Numbered from the stretch's first letter, positions 19,026 through 28,389 are shown. The stretch is 64,000 nt of DNA from Celeribacter baekdonensis (GCF_003047105.1 NZ_CP028475.1:930001-994000), one strand, 5' to 3'. The notes: generated by a model from the letters alone, not told the origin. Program-made: numbers and translations.

Positions 19026-20624
19026 GTGACGCCCTTTTCCCTCAGCACCCGTTTTGTCAGCGCCTCTTTGGGATGCGGCATCTGCCTGCTGATCGCGCTG
19101 GGGGGCGCGGCACGGGCACAAACGCCCTCAGCGACCGCCCCCGACAAACCGATCTCCGCCATCGACTGGCTCTCGGACTCGCTGGACGCTCCGCGCGCGC
19201 CTGCGACGAGCGCGCCACAGCCCAGCGACATTGCGCAGAACGCCCTGCCCGAGGATGTCAGCGTCGCCCCGCTTGACACGCCCAGCCCCGATGCCGCCGG
19301 GCTATTGCCAAGTGCTGTCACGGGCCTGCCGCGCGATCTTTGGGGCGCCTCGACCGCCACCGATCTGGCACGGCGGATCACCACGATTTCCGCCCGTCCC
19401 GATCTTTTGCCCGCCTCCCGCCGCTTGCTCAACACGCTGGTCTTGGCCGAGCTGAACCCACCGCTGCAATCACAAGCGGACGGGCGGCTGTTTTTGGCGC
19501 GCATTGATGCGCTCCTGAGCCAAGGTCTTTTGGATGAGGCCGATGCGTTGATGGAGCTTGCGGGGCTCTCCTCTCCGGCGATTTTCCGCCGCGCTTTTGA
19601 TACAAAGCTACTGCTTGGCACCGAAGACGAGGCCTGTGCGCGTCTCACCCACACCCCCGGCCTATCCCCGACACTGCAAGCGCGGATTTTCTGTTTGGCG
19701 CGGGGCGGCGATTGGGATGCGGCGGCGTTGACGCTTGAAACCGGCGAGGCTTTGGGCCTCATCCGCGAAGATCAGGGCGAACTTTTGGCGCGATTTTTGG
19801 ACCCGGAATTGTTCGAGGGCGAGCCGTCTCTGCCAATCCCCGATCACCCAACGCCTTTGACCTTTCGTTTGATGGAAGCCATTGGTGAACCGCTGGCCAC
19901 CTCGTCTTTGCCTTTGGCCTTTGCCCAGTCCGATCTGCGCGCCACCACCGGATGGAAAGCCCGCGCCACCGCCGCCGAACGGTTGGCCCGTGTCGGTGCG
20001 CTCTCCCCCAACCGCTGGCTGGGGATTTGGTCCGAACATCTGCCCGCCGCCTCAGGTGGGATTTGGGACCGGATCGAGGCGTTGCAACGGTTTGAAACCG
20101 CGCTGAGCACCAATGATCCGGGGGCCGTGTCTCACGCCCTGCCACCCGCGTGGTCGGCGATGCGCGTGTCTGGGCTGCAACCGGTCTTTGCCGAATTATT
20201 CGCGGCCCGCTTGGCGCTTTTGCCGCTCAACGGCGAGGCTGCGGACATCGCTTTTGAAGTTGCGCTTTTGTCGCCGGACTATGAAAAAATCGCGACGAAA
20301 TGGGCTCCGGCGTTGAGCCGAGATCAGGCCTTTTTGAAGGGCATCGCAATGGGCGATCTGCCGACACAGCGCCCGAGCACCGACATGGCCCGCGCCATTG
20401 CCACTGGGTTTCGCGGCACCGGGGTTCCGGTGCGTTTGACCAGCCTGGTCAGCGAGCAAAGGCTGGGCGAGGCTATTTTGCGCGCCATCGAGGTGCTGGA
20501 AGGCGGGGCTGCGGGGGATATCGACGAACTCTCGGACGCGCTCCAGTTTTTCCGTGCGGTTGGTCTTGAGGCCACCGCCCGGCGCGCGGCTTTAGAGTTG
20601 ATGTTGTTGGAGCGACGCGGATGA
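19026..20624 (+). CDS. Exported helical hypothetical protein
   Basis: I chose GTG at 19026 (GAGGGGG upstream), which gives a clean signal peptide ending GGAARAQ. An alternative ATG lies at 19002 in the previous gene. The 532-residue product is Leu/Ala-rich with repeated helical segments, like TPR or solenoid proteins, and has a Pro/Ala-rich stretch after the signal peptide. No catalytic motif is recognised. Its end overlaps the xerD start by 4 bases, so it is co-translated with the recombinase. This pairing is seen here but unexplained. Confidence 0.7.
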   Translation: MTPFSLSTRFVSASLGCGICLLIALGGAARAQTPSATAPDKPISAIDWLSDSLDAPRAPATSAPQPSDIAQNALPEDVSVAPLDTPSPDAAGLLPSAVTGLPRDLWGASTATDLARRITTISARPDLLPASRRLLNTLVLAELNPPLQSQADGRLFLARIDALLSQGLLDEADALMELAGLSSPAIFRRAFDTKLLLGTEDEACARLTHTPGLSPTLQARIFCLARGGDWDAAALTLETGEALGLIREDQGELLARFLDPELFEGEPSLPIPDHPTPLTFRLMEAIGEPLATSSLPLAFAQSDLRATTGWKARATAAERLARVGALSPNRWLGIWSEHLPAASGGIWDRIEALQRFETALSTNDPGAVSHALPPAWSAMRVSGLQPVFAELFAARLALLPLNGEAADIAFEVALLSPDYEKIATKWAPALSRDQAFLKGIAMGDLPTQRPSTDMARAIATGFRGTGVPVRLTSLVSEQRLGEAILRAIEVLEGGAAGDIDELSDALQFFRAVGLEATARRAALELMLLERRG

Positions 20625-21580
20625 GTGTTGCGCCACAAGATGCGCGGTGGATTTCGGGATTTGCCGAGGCGCAGATGGCGGAATTGGGCGCGGCAGAGAA
20701 CACACAGATCTCCTATGGCCGCGATTTGATTGGATTTTCTGAGTGGCTGTGCGGACGCGGACAGTCGTTTGAAACCGCCGAGCGTACCGATGTTGAGGCC
20801 TATTTGATTGCTTGTGAGGCCGAAGGATTGGCGCAATCGACCCGCGCACGGCGGCTGTCCTCGATCAAGCAACTCTATAGATTTGCCTATGAGGAAGGCT
20901 GGCGCGCAGACAATCCGGCAATCCAGATCAAAGGCCCCGGACGCAGCAAACGCCTCCCCAAAACGCTTTCTGAGGCGGAGGTTGGTGCGCTTTTGGCGGC
21001 GGCGCGTGAGATCGGGCGCAGCCCAGCCGACCGTCTGCGCAACACCTGTTTGATGGAGCTTTTATACGCCACCGGGATGCGGGCCTCTGAGCTGGTGTCT
21101 CTCCCCGTCTCCGCCGCGCGCGGCGATCCGCGGATGTTGTTGATCCGGGGCAAAGGCGGCAAAGAACGGATGGTGCCCCTGTCGGAACCGGCGCGCGTGG
21201 CGTTGAGTGCATGGCTGATGGCGCGCGATCAGGCCGAAGACATCGCCAAGATTGAGCGTGGCAAAAAGCCTTCGGGCTTTGTCTTTCCCTCACGCGGCAA
21301 GCTCGGTCATTTGACCCGCATCGGCTTTTATCAACTGATCAAAGACATCGCGGTTCAGGCCGGGATCAGCCCCGACAAAGTGACGCCGCACACGCTGCGT
21401 CACGCCTTTGCCACGCATCTTTTGGCCCATGGTGCCGACCTGCGCGCGATCCAAACGCTTTTGGGTCACGCAGACCTGTCGACCACCGAAATTTACACCC
21501 ATGTTTTGGATGAACGGCTCAAAGAGCTGGTGCTGACCCGGCATCCTTTGGCCGACCTTGGGCCGACGCAAACCGAATAG
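20621..21580 (+). CDS. xerD: Tyrosine recombinase XerD/XerC type
   Basis: This 319-residue protein has an N-terminal SAM-like core-binding domain (about 10-95) and a catalytic domain (about 115-305). The catalytic set is visible: Arg in YATGMRASELVSL, the His/Arg pair in TPHTLRHAFATHLL, His in LLGHADLSTTEIYTHV, and the nucleophile Tyr in the same segment. It probably acts with a partner at dif to resolve chromosome dimers. XerD is preferred over XerC on general resemblance only. It is not part of a mobile element here. Confidence 0.85.
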   Translation: MSVAPQDARWISGFAEAQMAELGAAENTQISYGRDLIGFSEWLCGRGQSFETAERTDVEAYLIACEAEGLAQSTRARRLSSIKQLYRFAYEEGWRADNPAIQIKGPGRSKRLPKTLSEAEVGALLAAAREIGRSPADRLRNTCLMELLYATGMRASELVSLPVSAARGDPRMLLIRGKGGKERMVPLSEPARVALSAWLMARDQAEDIAKIERGKKPSGFVFPSRGKLGHLTRIGFYQLIKDIAVQAGISPDKVTPHTLRHAFATHLLAHGADLRAIQTLLGHADLSTTEIYTHVLDERLKELVLTRHPLADLGPTQTE

Positions 21581-21757
21581 CGCGATGCATAGCAGGTGCC
21601 AGGGGGATCTTGCCGGACAAAACAACCAAGCCGCGTGCGCGCAACAGGCACTTGATCGCTCTCCTGAGACGACTGAAAAGCCGTCATTTTCAGATTTTTG
21701 GCGTCTTTACCGCCTCCCTTGGATCATCATTTTTACGAAAAACTCAGGGCCATATCG

Positions 21758-21949
21758 CTATTTTCTCTTTGGATTGAACCGCGTCCATGCCTTGCGCAGC
21801 TCCGCGCCGACTGGGGCATAAGATTCATCAAAAATCGAATGGCGCACAGGTGTTTGTGCCTGTTGTTCCGGCGTTGCGGTGGCGGCGGAAACGGCTTTGG
21901 CTTTCGCTGCGCGTTTCGGAGTCTCAGGGTCAGATTTCAACGTACTCAT
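21758..21949 (-). CDS. Small hypothetical protein, 63 residues
   Basis: A minus-strand frame with ATG at 21949 gives a Lys/Ala/Pro-rich peptide starting MSTLKSDPETPKRAAKAKAV and ending in a basic stretch (RFNPKRK). AGGA lies about 10 bases upstream. It has no membrane helix or known motif. Codon pattern and a clear start make it plausible, but it stands alone between two rightward genes and could be spurious. Confidence 0.45.
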   Translation of the reverse strand: MSTLKSDPETPKRAAKAKAVSAATATPEQQAQTPVRHSIFDESYAPVGAELRKAWTRFNPKRK

Positions 21950-22251
21950 GTGACAGATATCCTATTGGGGAAAGGGGGCAGGATCGAAAAGAAAAAGCGG
22001 TGCATCGCTTGTCTTTGACAAGGGGATACACGCGGCACAAAACGAACAGACGGGGCGGAAAAGCGCAAAGGTGACGCGCGTCAAGACAGGCCCATGTCAG
22101 GCCTTATCGCACCAACCTTACGCCTATCGGGGCGCAATAGCGAGCGTGGCGTTTGACAAAGAGGCGCGATGCACCCCCAATCGCGCAAACCACGCCAAAT
22201 TCCGCCTTCGCCCCCCTTGCGCGGACCTCGGAGGCTCCCCATAACCATCTC
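21950..22251. promoter_or_regulatory. Spacer upstream of the CBS-domain membrane protein
   Basis: I see no gene or strong hairpin in these roughly 300 bases. They should contain the promoter of the rightward gene at 22252 and that of the small leftward gene. No recognisable operator was found. Confidence 0.3.
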
Positions 22252-23619
22252 ATGACCGATATGACCGACCCCACTCCGCTTCTTGATGCCGCCTTTTGGA
22301 TCACCGCCGCCGCGATTGCGGCGCTTTTGGTGATGTCGGCGTTTTTCTCTGGCTCCGAAACCGCGCTGACCGCTGCCTCGCGCGGCAAATTGCGTTCACA
22401 GGCCGACAAGGGCGAAAAAGGTGCCGAGCGCGCGTTGAAAGTGACCGAGGACAGCGAACGGCTGATCGGCTCTGTATTGCTGGGCAACAACCTTGTGAAT
22501 ATCCTTGCCACCTCTTTGGCCACCGCTTTGTTCACCAAAGTGTTTGGCCAAAACGGCGTGGCTTTGGCGACGTTGATCATGACGCTTTTGGTGCTGATCT
22601 TTGCCGAGGTGCTGCCCAAAACCTACGCCATCACCAACCCGGAATCTGCCGCCGCCCGCGTCGCCGCCCCGATTGCGTTAATCGTGACGATCTTTGCCCC
22701 GGTGGTCGGGTTTGTCCGGCTTTTGGTGCGCGGCATGTTGCGGATGTTTGGGGTTGAGACCGACCCGGAGGCCGATATTTTGGCGGTTAAAGATGAGATT
22801 GCCGGGGCCATCGCGTTGGGCCATGTCGAAGGCGTGGTGCAAAAGGAAGACCGCGACCGGATTTTGGGGGCGCTTGATCTGGGCGAACGCACGGTCGAGG
22901 AGATCATGTTGCATCGCTCTCAAATCGAGATGATCGACGCCGATCTGCCGCCCGCCGAAGTGCTCGCACGCAGTCTCAAAAGCCCGCACACGCGTTTGCC
23001 GATCTACCGCGATGATCCTGAAAACATCATCGGCGTGATCCATGCCAAAGACCTGTTGCGCGCCATGCATGCCGAACGCGAAGTGCACGAACGCCAAGGC
23101 CGCGAGAGCCAATCGCTGGACGGTGACACGCCGCTTGTGTTGATGGATTTCAGCGATTTTGACGTGTTGGCCGTGGCGATGAAACCCTATTTCGTGCCCG
23201 AGACCACGACGCTCGATGACCAAATGCGGCAGTTCTTGCACCGCCATACTCATTTTGCCCTCGTGGTCGATGAATATGGCGCGCTTCAGGGGTTGATCAC
23301 GCTGGAGGATATTCTTGAAGAGATCGTTGGCGAAATCACCGATGAGTTTGACCGCTCAGAGGCCAGCCCCGTGCGCTCAAAAGACACCGGCGATTGGGTG
23401 GTTGAGGGCGGCATGACGATCCGCGACTTCAACCGTTCGACCGAATGCAACCTGCCTGACGAAGAGGCCAACACCATCGCCGGTCTGGTGATCCATGAGG
23501 CGCAGATGATCCCCAATGCCGGTCAGGTGTTTTCTTTTCATGGCTACCGTTTCGAGGTCGCCAGTCGCAAGGACAACCGCATCACCAAACTTAAAATCCG
23601 CCCTTTGGGAGACAGCTGA
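22252..23619 (+). CDS. CNNM/CorC-type membrane protein with CBS domains
   Basis: Start ATG at 22252 gives MTDMTDPTPLLDAAFWITAA. The 455-residue product has an N-terminal DUF21/CNNM membrane domain (about 15-200, with SAFFSGSETALTAASRGKL), a CBS pair (about 220-350) ending in FALVVDEYGALQGLITLEDI, and a C-terminal CorC/HlyC domain. The family is linked to magnesium or cobalt efflux and is often mislabelled as hemolysin. Its stop abuts the rlmJ start with no gap, so the two genes are probably co-expressed. Confidence 0.88.
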   Translation: MTDMTDPTPLLDAAFWITAAAIAALLVMSAFFSGSETALTAASRGKLRSQADKGEKGAERALKVTEDSERLIGSVLLGNNLVNILATSLATALFTKVFGQNGVALATLIMTLLVLIFAEVLPKTYAITNPESAAARVAAPIALIVTIFAPVVGFVRLLVRGMLRMFGVETDPEADILAVKDEIAGAIALGHVEGVVQKEDRDRILGALDLGERTVEEIMLHRSQIEMIDADLPPAEVLARSLKSPHTRLPIYRDDPENIIGVIHAKDLLRAMHAEREVHERQGRESQSLDGDTPLVLMDFSDFDVLAVAMKPYFVPETTTLDDQMRQFLHRHTHFALVVDEYGALQGLITLEDILEEIVGEITDEFDRSEASPVRSKDTGDWVVEGGMTIRDFNRSTECNLPDEEANTIAGLVIHEAQMIPNAGQVFSFHGYRFEVASRKDNRITKLKIRPLGDS

Positions 23620-24411
23620 ATGCTCTCTTATCAACACGGCTTTCACGCCGGAAATCTCGCGGATGTTCAAAAACATGCGCTTCTCGCCGTTATGCTCGAC
23701 TATATGACGCGCAAGGACAAACCGATCTCATATATCGAAACCCATGCTGGTCGCGGACTTTATGATCTGACCAGCGCGCAGTCGCAAAAGACCAAAGAGG
23801 CGGCGCAAGGCATTGAAAAGGTGGGGAGTTGGTTCAAACCGGATCACCCCTATGCCCGTGCACGTCAAATCATTGCCGAGGCGCATGGTGCGACCACCTA
23901 CCCCGGCTCTCCGGCGATTGCGCAGGCTTTGTTGCGCGCCAGCGATGCGATCCATTTGGCCGAATTGCACCCGGCCGAATTTGCCGCCCTTGATGAAAAC
24001 ACCAAGGCCAGCCCCGGCCAATCTGTGCTCAACGTCAAACAGATCGACGGGATGCAATTTGCCCAATCCATCTGCCCGCCCGATCCCAAACGCGGACTGA
24101 TGCTGATTGATCCGTCCTACGAGATCAAAACCGAATTTGAGACCCTGCCAAGCGCGATCTACAAGCTGCACCGCAAATGGAACATTGGCGTTATTGCGCT
24201 GTGGTATCCGGTGTTGAAAACCGGACAGCACATGCCGCTGGTCAACGGCATGCTCTACGCCAATTTCCCCGGTTGTCTGCATCACGAGGTGCGGTTTCGC
24301 CCGGCGCAAAAGAACCATGGCATGATCGGGTCCGGCCTGTTCGTGATCAATGCGCCTTTTGGCCTCAATGATGAAGCGGCGCGACTGACCCGGCTGTTTA
24401 ACACGCTGTAG
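23620..24411 (+). CDS. rlmJ: 23S rRNA A2030 N6-methyltransferase RlmJ
   Basis: This 263-residue protein starts MLSYQHGFHAGNLADVQKHA, the conserved RlmJ opening, and has YIETHAGRGLYDL and the catalytic-loop-like LIDPSYEIK. It methylates A2030 of 23S rRNA using S-adenosylmethionine. Older annotations call it a competence ComJ-like protein. ATG directly follows the TGA of the upstream gene. A hairpin follows its stop. Confidence 0.92.
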   Translation: MLSYQHGFHAGNLADVQKHALLAVMLDYMTRKDKPISYIETHAGRGLYDLTSAQSQKTKEAAQGIEKVGSWFKPDHPYARARQIIAEAHGATTYPGSPAIAQALLRASDAIHLAELHPAEFAALDENTKASPGQSVLNVKQIDGMQFAQSICPPDPKRGLMLIDPSYEIKTEFETLPSAIYKLHRKWNIGVIALWYPVLKTGQHMPLVNGMLYANFPGCLHHEVRFRPAQKNHGMIGSGLFVINAPFGLNDEAARLTRLFNTL

Positions 24412-24416
24412 GCAAT

Positions 24417-24449
24417 CAGACAGAGACGCGTGCCCTGCGTGTCTCTGTC
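24417..24449 (+). terminator. Hairpin after rlmJ
   Basis: GACAGAGACGC and GCGTGTCTCTGTC pair (8 bp perfect at the base, GACAGAGA with TCTCTGTC) just after the rlmJ stop. The T-tract is poor, so it may be a weak or factor-assisted terminator. Confidence 0.5.
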
Positions 24450-24673
24450 GTGGACGATGGCCCTGTCCGACTCACCCCATGCGTGTTCCCACCAAGCGGG
24501 ATCATCCAGATGTGTGATGCGGGGGTCTTCAACCTCAACGCGAAACAAATTGCACCGATCGTCGCTGGCTTTGCATTTTAAAAAGAGCCACCTCTATATT
24601 GGCCGCTTAAATGTGAATTTTCCCTAAAACTCTATTGAAAACCTTGTTCCTTTCCAGGCCCATGCGCTAAATC

Positions 24674-24689
24674 TTAACCCATTGTTAAC
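24674..24689 (+). promoter_or_regulatory. CtrA-type binding site upstream of the RTX gene
   Basis: The sequence TTAACCCATTGTTAAC matches the full CtrA consensus TTAA-N7-TTAA(C) exactly. It lies about 134 bases before the start at 24823, in an AT-rich stretch. CtrA is the alphaproteobacterial response regulator that in Rhodobacterales controls motility, gene transfer agents and late-phase functions. The site suggests the RTX protein is in its regulon. Confidence 0.6.
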
Positions 24690-24822
24690 TTTTAGACCGA
24701 CCGCGTTTGAACGGCTTCGAACGCTTTAACGATGACTGCGCGTTTAGAGCGACGACATAGTTTCAACCGGACGGGTCTCATGTCCCCTTGAGGGACCCTA
24801 TTTGTGTCTGGGGGGACACCAT

Positions 24823-25947
24823 ATGCTTGGATTACTTGCACTGACCACGTCCGTTTTTGCCCTCTCTGCTGTCATGGGCACCTTTGGCGACGACACCATC
24901 ACCGGCACAGAAGACGACGACAGCATCATCGGCGATCAAGGCGATGATCATATCTCTGGCGAAGGCGGCAACGACATGATCGCTGGCTGGTCCGGCGACG
25001 ACGCCATCAGTGGCGGCGAGGGTGATGATTTTCTCTACGGCAACCGCGGCGATGACACGCTTTGGGGCAATGCGGGCGATGACGTGCTGCGTGGCGGCGA
25101 AGGCGAAGACAACCTGTTCGGCGGCAATGGCGACGACTTGATTTCTGGCGGTGCCGACGATGACCACGTCTATGGCGGCTCTGGCAGCGATGACATCCAA
25201 GGCGATGACGGCGATGATCGCCTCAATGGCAGCAAAGGCGACGATAGCGTTGCGGGCGGCAACGGTGATGATGTCCTGTCTGGCGGTCGCGATGACGACA
25301 CTCTGACCGGCGACGCGGGCGATGATCGCCTCTATGGCAACCTTGGCAATGACACGCTTGATGGTGGCGAGGGCGACGATATCGTCTATGGCGGCGACGG
25401 CGATGACACCCTGTCGGCAGGCGACACGGAGGAGAGCGCGGGCACCGATTGGTTGGTCGGTGGGTATGGCAATGACACCCTCTCCGCGTCCAGTTCCGAT
25501 ACGGTTTATGGCGACAACGTCAATGGTTCGGGCCATGGCGATGACAGCTTTACCATCACCCAAGACACGCTTGGCGAAGGTCAGGTTGTCACGGGCGATG
25601 GCGCGGACAATGTCACCGTGGTCGCCGCCGCGACCGGTACGGACATGACCGACGACACCGCAGAAGAAACCGAAACGGACCTTGCCGCAGAGGCGGACGC
25701 CGAGACCGCCGAACTGGGGCATGTGACGATTTCGGATTACACCCCTGGCGAAGACGTGTTGACCCTCGACCTCTCCGCCACCCCGGATGCCACGGTCGAG
25801 ATTTCTTTCGATGCTGAGGCAAATGCCTTTCAACTGTACCTGACCGAAGGCGACAGCTCGCGTCTTTTGGTGGTCGTGGAACCGGCCGAAGGTGTGATCT
25901 TTGACGAAGCCTCCCTCAACGTCGAAGACGTCATCATCGCGGCCTAA
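24823..25947 (+). CDS. RTX (hemolysin-type calcium-binding) repeat protein
   Basis: I chose ATG at 24823, set by GGGGGGA 8 bases upstream. The 374-residue product starts with a hydrophobic stretch (MLGLLALTTSVFALSAVMG). About 20 glycine-aspartate nonapeptides of the GGxGxDxLx type follow over about residues 18-215 (e.g. GGEGDDFLYGNRGDDTLWG). The C-terminal 150 residues are Asp/Glu/Thr-rich and resemble end domains of exported RTX proteins. It likely binds calcium outside the cell. No type I secretion genes are adjacent. It is very acidic and rather small for the family. Confidence 0.85.
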   Translation: MLGLLALTTSVFALSAVMGTFGDDTITGTEDDDSIIGDQGDDHISGEGGNDMIAGWSGDDAISGGEGDDFLYGNRGDDTLWGNAGDDVLRGGEGEDNLFGGNGDDLISGGADDDHVYGGSGSDDIQGDDGDDRLNGSKGDDSVAGGNGDDVLSGGRDDDTLTGDAGDDRLYGNLGNDTLDGGEGDDIVYGGDGDDTLSAGDTEESAGTDWLVGGYGNDTLSASSSDTVYGDNVNGSGHGDDSFTITQDTLGEGQVVTGDGADNVTVVAAATGTDMTDDTAEETETDLAAEADAETAELGHVTISDYTPGEDVLTLDLSATPDATVEISFDAEANAFQLYLTEGDSSRLLVVVEPAEGVIFDEASLNVEDVIIAA

Positions 25948-26004
25948 CACACAAAGACATAGCTCTGCGGATCTGTGGTCTGCGGATCTGTAGCATGAAA
26001 CAGT

Positions 26005-26042
26005 TTGGGCGGAAGGGTGCACCCCTTCCGCCCAATGTTCGT
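26005..26042 (+). terminator. Terminator of the RTX gene
   Basis: TTGGGCGGAAGGG and CCCTTCCGCCCAA form a 13-bp perfect stem with a 5-base loop, followed by TGTTCGTTTT. It lies between the convergent RTX and HerA-like genes and may serve both. Confidence 0.8.
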
Positions 26043-26072
26043 TTTGGCCAAATCCGCGTTTGAGTTTTGACC

Positions 26073-27689
26073 TCAGCGGGCTTTGAAAATACCGCCCAAA
26101 ATACCGCGCACGATGCGTTTTCCGGTGGTGCCCTTGAGCTCTTGGATCACCATTTTCGTCACCGTCTCGCCAATGCTGCTGGACTTTGAGGAGCGGCGCG
26201 AGGATGTGCTGCGCTCATAGTTCTTGCCGTCATAGCGCCGGGCCTTGGCAAATTCGCGCTCCAATTTGGCGCGTTGGGTCTCTTCGGCCTTGTGGGCTTT
26301 TTCCGCCGCCTTCTCGGCCTCCAATTTGCGCGCGGCTTCCGCTTCGGCACGCTCCGCCGCCTCGGCTTCTTCTGTCGCCGCATTGGCGCGTTTCAACAGG
26401 ATTTCATAGGCGCTTTCGCGGTCCAGAATCGTCTCATATTTCCCGGCAATCGGCGAGGTGTTGATGATCTCGGTGCGCTCTCCCACCGTGATCGGCCCAA
26501 GCTGCGAGCTGGGCGGGCGAATGAGCGTGCGCTCGGAAATCCCCGGCACGCCTTTGGCCTGCAAGAACGAGGTCACCGCCTCGCCAGTCCCGACCTGTTT
26601 GATCGCCTCTTCAATGTCAAAGCGCGGGTTGGGGCGATAGGTTTCCGCCGCCCGCACCAGCGCTTTTTGATCGCGCGCTGTAAAGGCGCGCAGAGCGTGT
26701 TGGACGCGATTGCCCAATTGGCCGAGGATGTCTTCGGGGATGTCATCGGGATTTTGAGTGACGAAATAGACCCCAACGCCTTTGGAGCGAATGAGGCGCG
26801 CGACCTGTTCGACCTTATCGACCAACGCTTTGGGGGCATCATCAAACAAAAGATGCGCCTCATCGAAAAAGAACACCAGCTTTGGCTTGTCCGGGTTGCC
26901 GATCTCCGGCAGCTCCTCAAACAGCTCGGACAACAACCACAACAGGAACGTGGCATAAAGCCCCGGTGCGGACATCAACGTGTCGGCGGCCAGAATGTTG
27001 ATCCGCCCACGACCGTCCACATCGGTACGGATGATGTCGGACAGTTCCAGCGCCGGTTCGCCAAACAGGTTCGCCCCGCCTTGGTTTTCCAACACCAACA
27101 GATCGCGCTGAATGGCACCAATCGAGGATTTGGAAATATTGCCGTAGCGCAGGGTCAATTCGTCGGCATGTTCGCCGCACCAAACCAACAATGCCTGAAG
27201 ATCTTTGAGGTCCAAAAGCGGCAGGCCCTGTTCGTCCGAGACGCGGAATGCGACGTTGATCACACCCTCTTGCGCCTCTGATAGTCCCAACAGGCGCGAC
27301 AACAACAGCGGCCCCATTTCCGCCACTGTGGTGCGGATTGGGTGGCCCTGTTCGCCGAACAAATCCCAAAACGTGACCGGGAAACGCTCATAGACCAGAT
27401 CAAGCCCGATGGTCTCGGCGCGCGATGTGAAGGCCCCGTGCAATTTACCCTCGGCGCTGCCGGATTTGGCCAGCCCGGACAAATCGCCTTTCACATCCGA
27501 GAGAAACACCGGCACGCCTGCGTTGGAAAAGCCTTCAGCGAGGATTTGCAACGTGACGGTTTTGCCCGTCCCGGTGGCCCCGGCGATCAACCCATGGCGG
27601 TTGCCGTATTTCAACAGCAAATCCTGTGCCGCGCTGTAACCTTCGCCGCCGCCCCCGGTGAAAATGCGGTCCACAATACCTTCGCTCAT
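26073..27689 (-). CDS. HerA-like/DUF853 ATPase (YjgR family)
   Basis: ATG at 27689 has AGGGGAAC upstream. The 538-residue protein begins [20 protein letters not shown] and has Walker [11 protein letters not shown] (about 38-47) and a Walker B-like [14 protein letters not shown] Glu/Ala/Lys-rich coiled segment lies at about 420-490, with a basic Ser/Arg tail after it. The DUF853 family is a branch of the HerA/FtsK P-loop ATPases whose role is poorly defined. It is convergent with the RTX gene. Confidence 0.85.
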   Translation of the reverse strand: MSEGIVDRIFTGGGGEGYSAAQDLLLKYGNRHGLIAGATGTGKTVTLQILAEGFSNAGVPVFLSDVKGDLSGLAKSGSAEGKLHGAFTSRAETIGLDLVYERFPVTFWDLFGEQGHPIRTTVAEMGPLLLSRLLGLSEAQEGVINVAFRVSDEQGLPLLDLKDLQALLVWCGEHADELTLRYGNISKSSIGAIQRDLLVLENQGGANLFGEPALELSDIIRTDVDGRGRINILAADTLMSAPGLYATFLLWLLSELFEELPEIGNPDKPKLVFFFDEAHLLFDDAPKALVDKVEQVARLIRSKGVGVYFVTQNPDDIPEDILGQLGNRVQHALRAFTARDQKALVRAAETYRPNPRFDIEEAIKQVGTGEAVTSFLQAKGVPGISERTLIRPPSSQLGPITVGERTEIINTSPIAGKYETILDRESAYEILLKRANAATEEAEAAERAEAEAARKLEAEKAAEKAHKAEETQRAKLEREFAKARRYDGKNYERSTSSRRSSKSSSIGETVTKMVIQELKGTTGKRIVRGILGGIFKAR

Positions 27690-27855
27690 ACCCAACGTTC
27701 CCCTTAGATGGCTGATTCCTTCAAGGTTTAGGAGAAACATCAGATTTTTCAAAGCTGTATGATAAAGCAGCGCCCGAAAAACCCACATCAGGGCCTCGTT
27801 CAGCGGTCACAGCCTTTATCTGCCGCGGATCGGTTTCTCTCAAACCTGTCTCAGA

Positions 27856-27886
27856 TTGAAAGAAACGTGCTGTTGAACAATACAAT
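27856..27886 (+). promoter_or_regulatory. Possible promoter of the small RNA
   Basis: TTGAAA at 27856-27861 and TACAAT at 27881-27886 are 19 bases apart, slightly wide for a sigma70 promoter. They would start transcription near 27893, just before the paired structure described next. Confidence 0.4.
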
Positions 27887-27892
27887 TTTAAC

Positions 27893-28003
27893 CTCTTGCT
27901 GCCAGTCTGTGTGTATTCGAACCCTCTCCTCTTCGGTTCGAATTGACTTCCTCCCTGTCAGACTGGCCGCCCGGGTGCGCTTTGCCCCGGTGCGGCCTCT
28001 TTT
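27893..28003 (+). ncRNA. Candidate small RNA with anti-Shine-Dalgarno loops
   Basis: Two nested perfect stems are visible: GCCAGTCTG (27901-27909) with CAGACTGGC (27959-27967), and inside it ATTCGAACC (27915-27923) with GGTTCGAAT (27935-27943). The unpaired parts are pyrimidine-rich: CTCTCCTCTTC in the apical loop, and GACTTCCTCCCTGT on the 3' side. Both resemble anti-Shine-Dalgarno sequences. A GC hairpin with TCTTTT (27965-28003) ends the unit. This architecture recalls alphaproteobacterial sRNAs with CCUCCUCCC-type loops (cuckoo/CcsR, alpha-r14). No protein frame fits here. The family call is inference. Confidence 0.55.
27965..28003 (+). terminator. Rho-independent terminator of the small RNA
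   Basis: GGCCGC plus CCGG pair with CCGG plus GCGGCC, with one bulged T, and are followed by TCTTTTC. The first three bases (GGC) also belong to the outer stem of the small RNA, so the two structures may compete. Confidence 0.65.
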
Positions 28004-28191
28004 CTAACAAGTCGTAAATCTATCAGGGCGCAAAACTGCCATTTCCCCAAATCCAATCAGAATCAGCTCATCAAATCCCCGTGAAAATTCTCGTTGACGA
28101 GGCCGATTCTGTGTCATACCGTTGTCGCAATAAGTCGGCCAAGTCCGACAGGGAGTTATAAGATCGCAAGATCTACGGATCACAAGATCAC

Positions 28192-28226
28192 AAAAGCCTC
28201 GGTTCTGCCGGGGCTTTTGGTTTTTG
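28192..28226 (+). terminator. Strong hairpin with T-rich flank
   Basis: AAAAGCC-CGG and CCG-GGCTTTT pair around TTCTG and are followed by GGTTTTTGG. No protein gene ends here on the plus strand, so it may end a second short transcript or act on the minus strand. The preceding 60 bases hold repeated GATC/AAGATC words. Confidence 0.5.
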
Positions 28227-28389
28227 GCCAAGGCACCCACCGCCGTTTCACCCTATTCTCTTTGCGGATTTCCGCCGCCCCTTGCCTCACGCCCCGTGTC
28301 TTCACGCGAATTTTTGCCAATCGCGCCTGACAGCCCCCAAGTGACGTGCTAAAGCAGGGTCAAATTTGCAAACAACATATGGACAGATA

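Noticed and set aside
24282..24548. Minus-strand frame starting MFRVEVEDPRITHLDDPAWW downstream of rlmJ
   Set aside because: The first half looks protein-like, but it crosses the rlmJ hairpin and runs into the antisense of rlmJ. Without conservation data I do not call it.
24880..25460. Regularly repeated DNA that could be mistaken for a CRISPR or tandem repeat array
   Set aside because: The repeats follow the 27-base coding period of RTX nonapeptides, vary at third positions and have no spacers.
24832..26022. Minus-strand frame across the RTX gene, rich in Val/Ile/Ala repeats
   Set aside because: The repetitiveness is only the complement of the glycine-aspartate RTX repeats.
28004..28240. 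78-codon minus-strand frame in the small RNA region
   Set aside because: It has no convincing ribosome binding site, spans a terminator hairpin and has an unlikely composition rich in Arg and Cys.
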